A stretch of DNA of 24,762 nucleotides, taken from JBAZDC01 sp041654595 (GTDB taxonomy: Bacteria > Pseudomonadota > Gammaproteobacteria > Burkholderiales > Burkholderiaceae_B). The notes under the pieces were generated by a model. The model saw nothing but the letters and a program-made list of their open reading frames with translations. It did no database searches and was not told the origin of the DNA. The stretch is taken from assembly GCA_964551305.1 (NCBI GenBank), contig CAZKBT010000043.1, positions 1 through 24,762 of the forward strand, given 5' to 3'. This document shows, piece by piece, positions 1 through 8,117 of this stretch; within the stretch, counting starts at the first letter, position 1; every line of letters begins with the position of its first letter. The position numbers were made by a program, and so were the translations under genes.

Positions 1-438
1 GTCTATCACGAAGACCTGCGCCGCGCGCGCTCGGCCACGCACAGCATGATTCCGACCAAGACCGGCGCCGCGGCGGCCGTCGGCCTGGTCCTGCCCGAAC
101 TCAACGGCAAGCTGGACGGTTTCGCCATTCGCGTTCCGACGATCAACGTCTCCATCGTCGATCTGACCTTCACGGCTTCGCGCGACACCACGGTCGAAGA
201 AGTCAACGGCATCTTGAAGGCGGCGGCCTCCGAAGGCGCCTTGAAGGGCATCCTGGAATACAACGATGAGCCGCTGGTTTCCGTGGACTACAACCACAAC
301 CCCGCCTCCAGCACGGTCGATGCCGGGCTGACCAAGGTGTCGGGCAATCTGGTAAAGGTGACGTCCTGGTACGACAACGAATGGGGTTTCTCCAACCGCA
401 TGCTGGACACCACGGTCGCGCTGGTTTCGGCCAAGTAA
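1..438 (+). CDS. gap: Glyceraldehyde-3-phosphate dehydrogenase, C-terminal part (5' partial)
   Basis: The reading frame is open from base 1, so the gene starts outside the window. The 145 visible residues are the C-terminal catalytic domain of a phosphorylating GAPDH, which converts glyceraldehyde-3-phosphate, phosphate and NAD to 1,3-bisphosphoglycerate in the cytosol. Diagnostic stretches are RRARSATHSMIPTKTGAAAA near the start, LPELNGKLDGFAIRVPT, and the C-terminal WYDNEWGFSNRMLDTT segment that helps form the active site. The catalytic cysteine and the NAD-binding Rossmann fold are upstream and not visible. pgk follows 16 bp downstream on the same strand, the usual gap-pgk operon of proteobacteria. 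An internal ATG at 46 is not the start, because the frame continues upstream with conserved family sequence. Confidence 0.96.
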   Translation, partial: VYHEDLRRARSATHSMIPTKTGAAAAVGLVLPELNGKLDGFAIRVPTINVSIVDLTFTASRDTTVEEVNGILKAAASEGALKGILEYNDEPLVSVDYNHNPASSTVDAGLTKVSGNLVKVTSWYDNEWGFSNRMLDTTVALVSAK

Positions 439-454
439 GCCGACAGGTTCCCGT

Positions 455-1651
455 ATGTCTACTGTACTGACATTGTCGGCGCTGGTCCAGGCCGATGCGC
501 TGCGCGGCAAGCGCGTCTTCATCCGTTCCGACCTCAACGTGCCGTTGAAGGACGGCGCGATTACCGAGGACACGCGCATCCGGGCGTCGATACCGGCCAT
601 ACGCATGGCGCTGGACGCCGGCGCGGCGGTGATGGTGACCTCTCATCTGGGCCGGCCCACGGAAGGCGTCGTCGCGCCGGCGGATACGCTGGAGCCTGTG
701 GCGCAGCGTCTCTCGCAATTGCTGGGCATGCCCGTCGAGCTGCGCCGGGACTGGGTGCAGGGCGTTCAGGTCGAGCCGGGCCGGGTAGTCCTGCTCGAGA
801 ATTGCCGCTGCAATGTGGGTGAGAAAAAGAACAGCCCGGAGCTGGCGCGCAAGATGGCGGCATTGTGCGACGTGTACGTCAATGACGCGTTCGGCACGGC
901 GCATCGCGCCGAGGCCACGACGCACGGCATCGCGCAGTTCGCTCCCGTGGCCTGCGCGGGTCCTCTGCTGGAAGCGGAGCTCGATGCGCTGGGGCGGGCG
1001 TTGGAGAATCCCAAGCGCCCGCTGGTGGCCATCGTGGGAGGATCCAAAGTATCTACGAAATTATCCATCCTGCAAGCGCTGGCCTCCAAGGTCGACCAAT
1101 TGGTGGTCGGCGGCGGCATTGCCAACACCTTCATGCTGGCTGCGGGCCTGTCCATCGGCAAGTCCCTGGCCGAGCCGGACCAGGTCGATCAGGCGCGGGC
1201 GGTGATCGACCTGATGCGTCAACGCGGGGCGGCCGTGCCCATTCCGGTCGACGTCGTTTGCGCGAAGCAGTTCAGCGCCGATGCGCCGGCCCGGGTCCTG
1301 GCCGCCGATCAGGTGGCCGACGACGACATGATCCTCGACATCGGTCCGCAAACCGCCGGGCAACTAGCCGCCATCCTTTCCAAGGCGGGTACGATCGTCT
1401 GGAACGGACCGGTCGGCGTATTCGAGTTCGATGCCTTCGAGAACGGCACAAAGACGGTGTCCAAGGCCGTTGCCGAATCCGATGCGTTTTCGATAGCGGG
1501 CGGCGGCGATACCTTGGCGGCCATCGCCAAATACCGCATCTCCGACAAAGTCGGCTATATCTCGACCGGCGGCGGCGCTTTCCTGGAGTTTCTGGAAGGC
1601 AAGACGCTGCCCGCGGTGGCGATACTTCAAGAACGCGCGGCGTCCAAGTAG
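455..1651 (+). CDS. pgk: Phosphoglycerate kinase
   Basis: A complete 398-residue protein of normal family length. It transfers phosphate from 1,3-bisphosphoglycerate to ADP in glycolysis, and works in reverse in gluconeogenesis. Visible motifs, in order, are RSDLNVP (residues 24-30, substrate-binding N domain), TSHLGRP, the GEKKN segment, VNDAFGTAHRAEA, VGGSKVSTK, the hinge and C-domain motif GPVGVFEF, and the nucleotide-loop motifs GGGDTLAA (about 349) and STGGGAFLEFLEGK near the C terminus. The NCRCN variant of the usual NVRFN segment is, to my recollection, common in betaproteobacterial Pgk. The ATG at 455 gives a standard N terminus; the ribosome-binding site is weak, which suggests coupling to gap. 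The last 25 bp overlap the 3' end of the convergent SDR gene. Confidence 0.97.
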   Translation: MSTVLTLSALVQADALRGKRVFIRSDLNVPLKDGAITEDTRIRASIPAIRMALDAGAAVMVTSHLGRPTEGVVAPADTLEPVAQRLSQLLGMPVELRRDWVQGVQVEPGRVVLLENCRCNVGEKKNSPELARKMAALCDVYVNDAFGTAHRAEATTHGIAQFAPVACAGPLLEAELDALGRALENPKRPLVAIVGGSKVSTKLSILQALASKVDQLVVGGGIANTFMLAAGLSIGKSLAEPDQVDQARAVIDLMRQRGAAVPIPVDVVCAKQFSADAPARVLAADQVADDDMILDIGPQTAGQLAAILSKAGTIVWNGPVGVFEFDAFENGTKTVSKAVAESDAFSIAGGGDTLAAIAKYRISDKVGYISTGGGAFLEFLEGKTLPAVAILQERAASK

Positions 1652-2484
1652 TTCTGGATCAGCGGACGATAGCCCTCCAGGGCGTCGGGCCACAGGAACT
1701 CGAAGCCGCTGGCGCGCAGGCGGGCGTTGGACAGTCGTTTGCCGCTTGCGGCTTCCGGCGCGCGATGACGCAACGGCACGGGCGCGTCCAGGGCCTGCGC
1801 CAGGGCGTCATATAGCGCGTCGATGCGCCAGGGTTGGCCGTCGGTGCCGATATAGCGCGGTTCCGGGGAAGGCAGCTTGAGCAGATGCGCGCAGGCGCGC
1901 GCGGCGTCATCGATATGAATGCGGTTGGCCCAATGGCCGCCGCCGTCCGGCACGCTTGCCGTGCCGTCGGCGAGCCGCGTGAGCAGGCCCGTCCGGCCGG
2001 GGCCGTACAGGCCCGACAGCCGCAAGCTCACGGCGGCATGGGGATGGCGTCGGTGCAGCCATTGCTCGGCTTCGAGCAAGACACGCCCGTTGAAATGCTC
2101 CGGCTGGGCCGGTGTGTCTTCATCGATGATTTCCTGGCTGGACCCGTAGACGGCCGTTGAGGAAACGAAGACGATGCGCCGCAGCGTCGCGGCTTGCAGG
2201 CGCTCGCATACATTGCGCAAGCCGTCGATGAAAATACGTCGATACGCGGCTTCGCTGCCGGCATCCGGAGAGGCGGCGTAAAGCACGTGGGTGATGTCGC
2301 CGGGCAAGCCGGACAGCGTGGACGGGTCGCCCAGATCGGCCGCCATCCATGCGATGCCGTCGTCGGCGCCCGCCGGCGGCCGGCGGCGCAGGCCGATCAC
2401 CCGGGCGTCGTCTTGCATGAACAGGCGGCCGGTGCGCAAGGCCAGATCGCCCGCGCCGGCGAGAAGCAGAGTAGTCGTCGTCAT
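1627..2484 (-). CDS. Atypical NAD(P)-binding SDR family protein (YeeZ-like)
   Basis: About 285 residues from the ATG at 2484, where the beta strand and glycine-rich loop MTTTTLLLAGAGDLALRTG begins. An in-frame upstream start at 2520 would add 12 residues unlike the family, so I prefer 2484. The protein is an extended/atypical short-chain dehydrogenase: a Rossmann glycine motif at 9-19, the VSSTAVYG strand at 107-114 and GLYGPGRTGLL at about 158-168. The usual catalytic YxxxK is not evident; the region that normally holds it reads HFNGRVLLEAE. This resembles YeeZ-type proteins, often annotated as sugar epimerases without a proven substrate. It is convergent with pgk (25 bp 3' overlap) and divergent from the mogA-like gene. 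No specific reaction can be assigned. Confidence 0.85.
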   Translation of the reverse strand: MTTTTLLLAGAGDLALRTGRLFMQDDARVIGLRRRPPAGADDGIAWMAADLGDPSTLSGLPGDITHVLYAASPDAGSEAAYRRIFIDGLRNVCERLQAATLRRIVFVSSTAVYGSSQEIIDEDTPAQPEHFNGRVLLEAEQWLHRRHPHAAVSLRLSGLYGPGRTGLLTRLADGTASVPDGGGHWANRIHIDDAARACAHLLKLPSPEPRYIGTDGQPWRIDALYDALAQALDAPVPLRHRAPEAASGKRLSNARLRASGFEFLWPDALEGYRPLIQNYLDAARS

Positions 2485-2528
2485 GGCGACAGCATACCGT
2501 TTGTCCGGCGACGGGGCCACCTTGACGG

Positions 2529-2534
2529 TAAAAT
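2529..2534 (+). promoter_or_regulatory. Candidate -10 element upstream of the mogA-type gene
   Basis: TAAAAT in the divergent gap between the SDR gene and the mogA-type gene resembles a sigma-70 -10 box. The best -35-like hexamer (TTGTCC, 2501-2506) lies 22 bp upstream, which is too far for a normal promoter. This is a weak call based on base composition and position only. Confidence 0.22.
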
Positions 2535-2641
2535 GGCGGATGCGATCGAGGTCGCTTCATTGCCATAGTGGACAAAACCGCTAGCCCGCGTCGCGCCGCA
2601 TTCCCGCCGGCGCCGCTGCCGTTTTCAGGAGAACCCAAGCC

Positions 2642-3274
2642 GTGCCCGACCAAATCCGATTGCATCGTACGCATCCCGACGAATTACTGGTGGGGCTGGT
2701 GTCCGTGTCTGATCGCGCGTCGTCGGGCGTCTACCGGGATGAGGGCATTCCAGCCCTGCGGGCTTGGCTGGACGGCGCATTGACGCGCAAGCCGCAGTAC
2801 GCGAGCCGCCTGGTCCGGGACGAGCGCGAGCTCATCCAGGCGGCCTTGATCGAATTGGTGGATGAGGCGGGTTGCGACCTGGTGCTCACGACCGGCGGCA
2901 CGGGACCCGCTCGGCGCGACGTGACGCCCGAGGCGACATTGGCGATCGCCACCAAGGAAATGTCCGGCTTCGGCGAGCAGATGCGCCAGATCAGCCTGCG
3001 TTTCGTGCCGACGGCCATCTTGTCGCGCCAGGTCGCCGTCATACGCGAGACCGCCGACCATGCCGCGCTGGTGATCAACCTGCCGGGTCAGCCCAAAGCC
3101 ATCAAGGAAACCCTCGAGGGATTGAGGGACGAGAATGGCAATGTGCTGGCGGCCGGCGTGTTCGCGGCGGTGCCTTATTGCCTCGACCTGATCGGCGGTC
3201 CCTACATTGAAACCATCGATACCGTAGTGAAGGCTTTCAGGCCGAAATCGGCCGTTCGCCGGCCTCGGGACTGA
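2642..3274 (+). CDS. mog: Molybdopterin adenylyltransferase (MogA type)
   Basis: A 210-residue MoaB/Mog-fold protein. The family activates molybdopterin by adenylylation before molybdate is inserted, in molybdenum cofactor synthesis in the cytosol. Family signatures are VSVSDRASSGVYRDEG (residues 20-35), the MPT-binding TTGGTGPARRDVTPEA (83-98) and INLPGQPKAIKETL (about 145-158). The length and the C-terminal LDLIGGPYIET favour Mog over the shorter MoaB. Translation starts at a GTG, supported by AGGAGA at 2627-2632, nine bases upstream. No other molybdenum cofactor gene is in the window; the gene sits alone between the glycolytic genes pgk and fba. Confidence 0.92.
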   Translation: MPDQIRLHRTHPDELLVGLVSVSDRASSGVYRDEGIPALRAWLDGALTRKPQYASRLVRDERELIQAALIELVDEAGCDLVLTTGGTGPARRDVTPEATLAIATKEMSGFGEQMRQISLRFVPTAILSRQVAVIRETADHAALVINLPGQPKAIKETLEGLRDENGNVLAAGVFAAVPYCLDLIGGPYIETIDTVVKAFRPKSAVRRPRD

Positions 3275-3298
3275 CGAGCAATTAATTCCATTCCCTCG

Positions 3299-3304
3299 TA
3301 AAAT
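3299..3304 (+). promoter_or_regulatory. Candidate -10 element upstream of fba
   Basis: TAAAAT lies 44 bp before the fba start in a locally AT-rich 73-bp gap, a sensible place for a promoter serving fba and the purine genes. I cannot find a good -35 hexamer at 16-18 bp, so this call is tentative. Confidence 0.28.
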
Positions 3305-3334
3305 TACGGTTGCTTCTTAAATAATTCAGCTTTC

Positions 3335-3340
3335 AGGAGG
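3335..3340 (+). promoter_or_regulatory. Strong ribosome-binding site of fba
   Basis: A perfect AGGAGG, seven bases before the ATG at 3348. It is the strongest Shine-Dalgarno sequence I noticed in the window and fits a highly expressed glycolytic enzyme. Confidence 0.85.
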
Positions 3341-3347
3341 TCTTCTC

Positions 3348-4412
3348 ATGGCCCTAGTTTCCATGCGTCAGTTGCTTGATCACGCCGCCGAGAACGGTTA
3401 TGGCATTCCGGCGTTCAACGTCAATAATCTGGAGCAGGTCCAGGCCATCATGGAAGCGGCCGATGAAACCGACAGCCCGGTCATCATGCAGGCTTCCGCG
3501 GGTGCGCGCAAATACGCGGGCGAGGGCTTTCTCAAGATGCTGATCCAGGCCGCCATCGACACCTATCCCCATATTCCGGTGGTCATGCACCAGGATCATG
3601 GCCAATCGCCGGCGATATGCCAGGGCGCGATCGACTTGAACTTCTCCAGCGTCATGATGGACGGCTCGTTGAAGGAAGACGGCAAGACCATCGCCGACTA
3701 CGAATACAACCTGGACGTGACCCGCCGCGTGGTCGAGACGGCGCACAAGGTCGGCGTCACAGTGGAAGGCGAACTGGGCTGTCTTGGCTCCCTGGAAACC
3801 ATGAAGGGCGACAAGGAAGACGGGCATGGCGCCGAAGGCACGATGACCATGGACCAGCTGTTGACCGATCCCGAGCAGGCGGCCGATTTCGTGCGCCACA
3901 CGCAATTGGACGCCCTTGCCATCGCCATCGGCACCAGCCATGGCGCGTACAAGTTCACTCGAAAGCCCACGGGCGACATCCTTTCCATTTCGCGCATCAA
4001 GGAAATCCACAAGCGCCTGCCCAATACCCATCTGGTCATGCACGGCAGCTCCAGCGTGCCGCAGGAATTGCTGGCCGAAATCCGCCAGTTCGGCGGCGAC
4101 ATGAAAGAAACCTACGGCGTTCCCGTCGAAGAGATCCAGGAAGCCATCAAGTACGGCGTGCGCAAGGTCAACATCGACACGGACATCCGCCTGGCCATGA
4201 CGGGCGCGATCCGCCGCTTCATGGCGGAGAACCCGTCGAAGTTCGATCCGCGCGAATACCTCAAGCCCGCGCGGGCTGCCGCCAAGGCCATCTGCGTCCA
4301 GCGCTACCAGCAGTTCGGCACCGCGGGCAACGCCAGCAAGATCAAGCCGATCCCGCTTGCCGAGATGGCGCGCCGTTACGCCGCGGGCGAGCTGGCCCAG
4401 GTCGTGCAATAA
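3348..4412 (+). CDS. fba: Class II fructose-1,6-bisphosphate aldolase
   Basis: 354 residues, the length of the Calvin-cycle/glycolytic class II aldolase subtype. It cleaves fructose-1,6-bisphosphate to dihydroxyacetone phosphate and glyceraldehyde-3-phosphate using a divalent metal ion. Expected metal and catalytic positions are visible: HQDHG at residues 81-85, the DGS at 105-107, Glu142 in EGELG, His198 in SHGAYKF, His232 in MHGSSS, and the phosphate-binding NIDTD at 275-279. The start is fixed by the strong AGGAGG. The stop codon is directly followed by the purC ATG (TAAATG, no spacer), so fba is probably the first gene of an fba-purC-purE-purK-tsaC transcript. Pyruvate kinase, often found between pgk and fba in related bacteria, is not present here. 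Confidence 0.97.
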   Translation: MALVSMRQLLDHAAENGYGIPAFNVNNLEQVQAIMEAADETDSPVIMQASAGARKYAGEGFLKMLIQAAIDTYPHIPVVMHQDHGQSPAICQGAIDLNFSSVMMDGSLKEDGKTIADYEYNLDVTRRVVETAHKVGVTVEGELGCLGSLETMKGDKEDGHGAEGTMTMDQLLTDPEQAADFVRHTQLDALAIAIGTSHGAYKFTRKPTGDILSISRIKEIHKRLPNTHLVMHGSSSVPQELLAEIRQFGGDMKETYGVPVEEIQEAIKYGVRKVNIDTDIRLAMTGAIRRFMAENPSKFDPREYLKPARAAAKAICVQRYQQFGTAGNASKIKPIPLAEMARRYAAGELAQVVQ

Positions 4413-5315
4413 ATGAGCCAGGGACGGAACGTGGCCCAGGCCCTGCATCAATCGACCATACAATCCCTGCCGCTGCTGGCGCGCGGCAAAGTCCGCGACA
4501 TGTACGCGGTGGGCGACGACAAGCTGCTGATCGTGGCTTCGGACCGCATCTCCGCGTTCGACGTCATCCTGGACGATCCCATACCCGGCAAAGGCCGGGT
4601 TCTGACGCAGTTGACCGAATTCTGGCTGAAGAAGCTCGCTCATGTCCTACCCAATCATTCGACCGGCATCGATCCGGTCGACGTCGTGGCGGTGAACGAG
4701 CGCGACCAGGTGGCGGGGCGGGCGATGGTGGTCAAGCGCCTGAAGCCCATTCTGGTGGAAGCGGTGGCGCGCGGCTACCTGATCGGGTCGGGCTGGAACG
4801 ATTATCGCGCCGGCGGCAAAGTCTGTGGCATCGTCCTGCCGGCCGGACTGCAGCAGGCCAGCCGCTTGCCAGAACCGATTTTCACGCCCGCCGCCAAGGC
4901 CGAGTTCGGCTCGCATGATGAGAACGTGGACTTCGCGCACGTCGTGCGCGAAGTGGGCCGGGAGCTTGCCGACGAAATCCGCCGCGTGACCTTGCAGCTG
5001 TACACCGAGGCGGCGTCGTTTGCGGCCTCCAAAGGCATCATCATCGCCGATACCAAATTCGAATTCGGTCTGGACGAGAACGGCGCGCTGCATTTGATGG
5101 ACGAAGTACTGACGCCGGATTCATCGCGTTTCTGGCCCGCCGCGCAGTATCGCGAAGGCATCAGCCCGCCGTCGTTCGACAAGCAGTTCGTGCGCGACTG
5201 GCTGGAGACCCAGGATTGGGACAAGACGCCGCCCGCGCCGCGCTTGCCCGCCGACGTCCTGGAGAAAACCGCCGCGAAATACCGCGAAGCGCTCGATAGG
5301 CTGACCTCGGCATGA
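4413..5315 (+). CDS. purC: SAICAR synthetase (phosphoribosylaminoimidazole-succinocarboxamide synthase)
   Basis: 300 residues. It condenses CAIR with aspartate using ATP in the eighth step of IMP synthesis. The N-terminal ATP-binding segment GKVRDMYAVGDDKLLIVASD (residues 25-44), the following RISAFDVIL, the substrate-binding VKRLKPILVEAVARGYLIGS and the DEVLTPDSSRFW motif near residue 230 are all intact. The length suits the longer betaproteobacterial form rather than the roughly 240-residue enteric form. The start codon directly abuts the fba stop, and the last four bases (ATGA) are shared with the purE start, so translation is probably coupled on both sides. Confidence 0.97.
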   Translation: MSQGRNVAQALHQSTIQSLPLLARGKVRDMYAVGDDKLLIVASDRISAFDVILDDPIPGKGRVLTQLTEFWLKKLAHVLPNHSTGIDPVDVVAVNERDQVAGRAMVVKRLKPILVEAVARGYLIGSGWNDYRAGGKVCGIVLPAGLQQASRLPEPIFTPAAKAEFGSHDENVDFAHVVREVGRELADEIRRVTLQLYTEAASFAASKGIIIADTKFEFGLDENGALHLMDEVLTPDSSRFWPAAQYREGISPPSFDKQFVRDWLETQDWDKTPPAPRLPADVLEKTAAKYREALDRLTSA

Positions 5316-5827
5316 AGACGGCCGGCACGACGCAAGCCGTTCCGATGGTGGGCATCGTCATGGGCTCGTCCAGTGATTGGGACGTCATGAAGCAGGCGGT
5401 GGCCGTATTGGATGAATTCGGCATCGCTCACGAAGCGCGGGTGGTGTCCGCGCACCGCATGCCGCTCGACATGGTGGAATACGGCGCCCAGGCATACGGC
5501 CGCGGCATACGGGCCGTAATCGCGGGCGCCGGCGGCGCGGCGCACTTGCCCGGCATGATGGCCGCGTTGACGCCGGTGCCGGTGTTCGGCGTGCCCGTTC
5601 CTTCGCGCTATTTGCGCGGCGAGGACTCGCTCTTGTCCATCGTCCAGATGCCCAAGGGCATCCCGGTCGCCACGTTCGCCATTGGCGAGGCCGGCGCGGC
5701 CAATGCCGCGCTTCATGCCGTCGCATGCCTGGCCATGCACGACGAGGCCTTGCTGGAAAAGCTGCGCGCGTTTCGCGCCCGCCAGACCGAGGCGGCGCGC
5801 GCCATGACCTTGCCGCCGTCGACCTGA
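5312..5827 (+). CDS. purE: N5-carboxyaminoimidazole ribonucleotide mutase
   Basis: 171 residues, a class I PurE. It moves the carboxylate of N5-CAIR, made by PurK, to give CAIR, the substrate of PurC. The active-site signatures are clear: GSSSDW (18-23), SAHRMP (46-51, with the catalytic histidine), and GAGGAAHLPGM (72-82). DSLLSIVQMPKGIPVATFAI follows in the second half. The ATG overlaps the purC stop by four bases, and purK begins two bases after the purE stop. The presence of purK next door confirms the two-step bacterial route rather than the class II direct route. Confidence 0.97.
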   Translation: MKTAGTTQAVPMVGIVMGSSSDWDVMKQAVAVLDEFGIAHEARVVSAHRMPLDMVEYGAQAYGRGIRAVIAGAGGAAHLPGMMAALTPVPVFGVPVPSRYLRGEDSLLSIVQMPKGIPVATFAIGEAGAANAALHAVACLAMHDEALLEKLRAFRARQTEAARAMTLPPST

Positions 5828-5829
5828 GC

Positions 5830-7020
5830 ATGACCATGAACGACAGCACGACGGATACGGCGGTGATCGCGCCCGGTTCCTGGCTGGGCATGGTGGGCGG
5901 AGGCCAGCTGGGACGCATGTTCTGTTTCGCCGCCCAGTCCATGGGCTACAAGGTCGCCGTCCTGGAACCCGATGCGTGCAGTCCGGCCGGCGCCACGGCG
6001 GATTGGCATCTTCAGGCCGCCTATGACGACGCGCAAGCCTTGGCCGCCTTGTCCGAGCGATGCGCGGCGATCACGACCGAATTCGAGAACGTGCCCGCCG
6101 ACAGCCTGAGGCGGCTTGCGCGCGCGTCGCGCGTATGCCCGTCCGGCGATGCCGTAGCGATTGTTCAGGACCGCATCCAGGAAAAGGACTTCATCCGGAA
6201 AGCGGGCGTGCCGGTAGCGCCGTACGCGGCAGTGCGGTCGGCAAGCGATATCGATCAGGCGCCCGACACGCTGTTTCCCGGCATCCTGAAAATCGCCCGT
6301 CTGGGTTACGACGGCAAGGGCCAGAGGCGCGTCGCGACGCGCGAGCAGGCCCGCCGGGCGTTCGAGGAGTTCAAGCAAGCGCCTTGCGTGCTGGAGGCCA
6401 TGCTGCCGTTGGCAAGCGAGCTTTCCGTGGTGATGGCGCGCGGCCTGGACGGCCGGGCGGTGATGTATCCCAGCGCGCGCAACGAGCATTGCGACGGCAT
6501 CTTGGCGGCCAGCACGGTGGCGCCCGGCGTCGTCGACGACGCCTTGATGCGCCAGGCGCAGCAGGCCGCGGGCGACATCGCGCGCAGCCTTTCCTATGTC
6601 GGCGTACTGTGCATCGAATTCTTCGTCTTGAAGGACGGGTCGCTGGTCGCCAACGAGGCCGCGCCACGCCCCCACAACAGCGGCCACTACACGCTGGACG
6701 CCTGCGTCACCAGCCAGTTCGAGCAGCAGGTCCGCGCGCTGGCCGGTCTGCCGCTGGGCGATGTGAGCTTGTTGCGGCCGGTCATCATGCTCAATGTGCT
6801 GGGTGATCTGTGGTTCGATCGAGACAGCGGCGTCCAGCGCGAGCCGGATTGGCCCGCCGTGCTGGGCGAACCCGGCGTCTGTCTGCATCTTTACGGAAAA
6901 TCCCAGGCGCGCAAGGGCCGCAAGATGGGACATATCAACATTACGGCGCCGACGCTGGACGAGGCGCGACGGACGGCTTCCCGCGTCGCGCAGGCCTTGC
7001 GCCTCGATTACCGGCCATGA
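5830..7020 (+). CDS. purK: N5-carboxyaminoimidazole ribonucleotide synthase
   Basis: 396 residues from the ATG at 5830, just after the purE stop. The frame is open further upstream, but that part lies inside purE and reads as low-complexity, so it is not coding. PurK is an ATP-grasp enzyme that carboxylates AIR with bicarbonate and ATP. It shows GGGQLGRM (about 23-30) in the preATP-grasp domain, TTEFENVP, DRIQEKDFIRKAGVPVAPY, the ATP-binding GYDGKGQ, and the late catalytic stretch EFFVLKDGSLVANEAAPRPHNSGHYT split over residues 255-280. A second in-frame ATG at 5836 is an alternative start. The stop overlaps the tsaC start by four bases. Confidence 0.96.
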   Translation: MTMNDSTTDTAVIAPGSWLGMVGGGQLGRMFCFAAQSMGYKVAVLEPDACSPAGATADWHLQAAYDDAQALAALSERCAAITTEFENVPADSLRRLARASRVCPSGDAVAIVQDRIQEKDFIRKAGVPVAPYAAVRSASDIDQAPDTLFPGILKIARLGYDGKGQRRVATREQARRAFEEFKQAPCVLEAMLPLASELSVVMARGLDGRAVMYPSARNEHCDGILAASTVAPGVVDDALMRQAQQAAGDIARSLSYVGVLCIEFFVLKDGSLVANEAAPRPHNSGHYTLDACVTSQFEQQVRALAGLPLGDVSLLRPVIMLNVLGDLWFDRDSGVQREPDWPAVLGEPGVCLHLYGKSQARKGRKMGHINITAPTLDEARRTASRVAQALRLDYRP

Positions 7021-8045
7021 CGGATTCTTCCTTGCCGCCGCAAGCCGTCCAGCGCATCGAGGAAGCGGCGCAGCGTCTCCTGCGGGGACGTTTGGTCGCG
7101 TTTCCCACGGAAACGGTCTATGGTCTTGGCGCCGACGCGGAAAATCCCGAGGCGGTCGCGCGGATTTATGCCGCCAAAGGGCGGCCCGCCCATCATCCGG
7201 TCATCGCCCACGTGGCTTCGAATGCCGATATCGGCTACTGGACGGCATCGGTTCCGCTCGAAGCGCGAGCGCTCATCGACGCGTTCTGGCCTGGGCCGCT
7301 GACTCTGATATTGCCTAGGGCGGAGCGGATTCCGGACAGCATCAGCGCAGGACAGCCCAGCATCGGCATACGCTGCCCGTCGCATCCGGTGGCCCAGGCG
7401 CTTCTGGCCAGGTTCGCATCGCTCAAGCCGGGCGGGCACGGCGCGCTGGCCGCGCCTTCGGCCAACAAGTTCGGCCAGGTGTCGCCCACGACCGCCGGCC
7501 ACGTCCGCAGCGAATTTCCCGAGCTGGACGAGCAGGCCTTGATGATATTGGAGGGCGGCTCGAGCGAAGTCGGGATCGAGTCCACCATCATCGATCTGTC
7601 GCGGCTGGATCAGGGCGTGGGGCCGGTGCTATTGCGTCCGGGCCATGTATCGGCGCGTGAGTTGGCCGAGGTGCTGGGGCGGGACGTAGCATTGCCCGAC
7701 GCCGCCGCGCCCAAGGTGTCCGGATCCCTAAAGGCGCATTATGCGCCGCGCACGCCCTTGGCGCTGCTGTCGGCGGAGCGGATTCGGGAGGCCGTCGCCG
7801 CCGTTGCCGCCGGCGAGAAATGGGCGGTCTATGCCTTTGACGCGGCGCCCCTGGACCTGCCGGGCAATGTGTCCTGGATCATGGCATCGTCGGATCCGCG
7901 AGTGTATGCGCGTGATTTGTATGCCGCATTACGGCGCCTGGATCAGCAGGGCTACGGCCGTATTCTGGTCCAGAAGGCACCGTCCACGCCGTCTTGGCAG
8001 GCGGTCAACGACAGGCTGGGACGGGCCGCCGCCGCGTTTTCTTGA
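7017..8045 (+). CDS. tsaC: L-threonylcarbamoyladenylate synthase, long Sua5 form
   Basis: 342 residues. It makes threonylcarbamoyl-AMP from threonine, bicarbonate and ATP, the first step of the universal t6A37 modification of ANN-decoding tRNAs. The N-terminal YrdC domain shows LVAFPTETVYGLGADA (26-41), AAKGRPAHHPVIAHV (52-66) and the PSANKFGQVSPTTAGHV motif near 147-163. The protein then continues through GIESTIIDL and HYAPRTPL (about 240) into a C-terminal Sua5 domain, unlike the short TsaC/YrdC of about 190 residues. The ATGA overlap with purK places it at the end of the purine operon. Only the start at 7017 gives a family-like N terminus; the open frame further upstream is purK in another frame. 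Confidence 0.94.
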   Translation: MTDSSLPPQAVQRIEEAAQRLLRGRLVAFPTETVYGLGADAENPEAVARIYAAKGRPAHHPVIAHVASNADIGYWTASVPLEARALIDAFWPGPLTLILPRAERIPDSISAGQPSIGIRCPSHPVAQALLARFASLKPGGHGALAAPSANKFGQVSPTTAGHVRSEFPELDEQALMILEGGSSEVGIESTIIDLSRLDQGVGPVLLRPGHVSARELAEVLGRDVALPDAAAPKVSGSLKAHYAPRTPLALLSAERIREAVAAVAAGEKWAVYAFDAAPLDLPGNVSWIMASSDPRVYARDLYAALRRLDQQGYGRILVQKAPSTPSWQAVNDRLGRAAAAFS

Positions 8046-8117
8046 CTGCGCCCGAACCGGCCCTGTGATGCCGGGCACGACGGCGCAACGGCCGAGGCCT
8101 GGATCGATGCGCCTGGG

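Noticed and set aside
2568..2783. Short + strand reading frame in front of and inside the mogA-type gene
   Set aside because: It overlaps the mogA-type coding sequence in another frame, has a low-complexity Pro/Ala-rich sequence, and lacks a ribosome-binding site of its own.
3354..4643. A 429-residue open frame on the - strand opposite fba and purC
   Set aside because: It is a mirror frame of GC-rich coding DNA. The sequence is His/Arg/Leu-rich with no recognisable domain, while fba and purC on the other strand are unmistakable.
8046..8117. Possible terminator between tsaC and the alpha/beta hydrolase
   Set aside because: The 72-bp convergent gap has only short GC repeats, no stable stem with a T-run on either strand.
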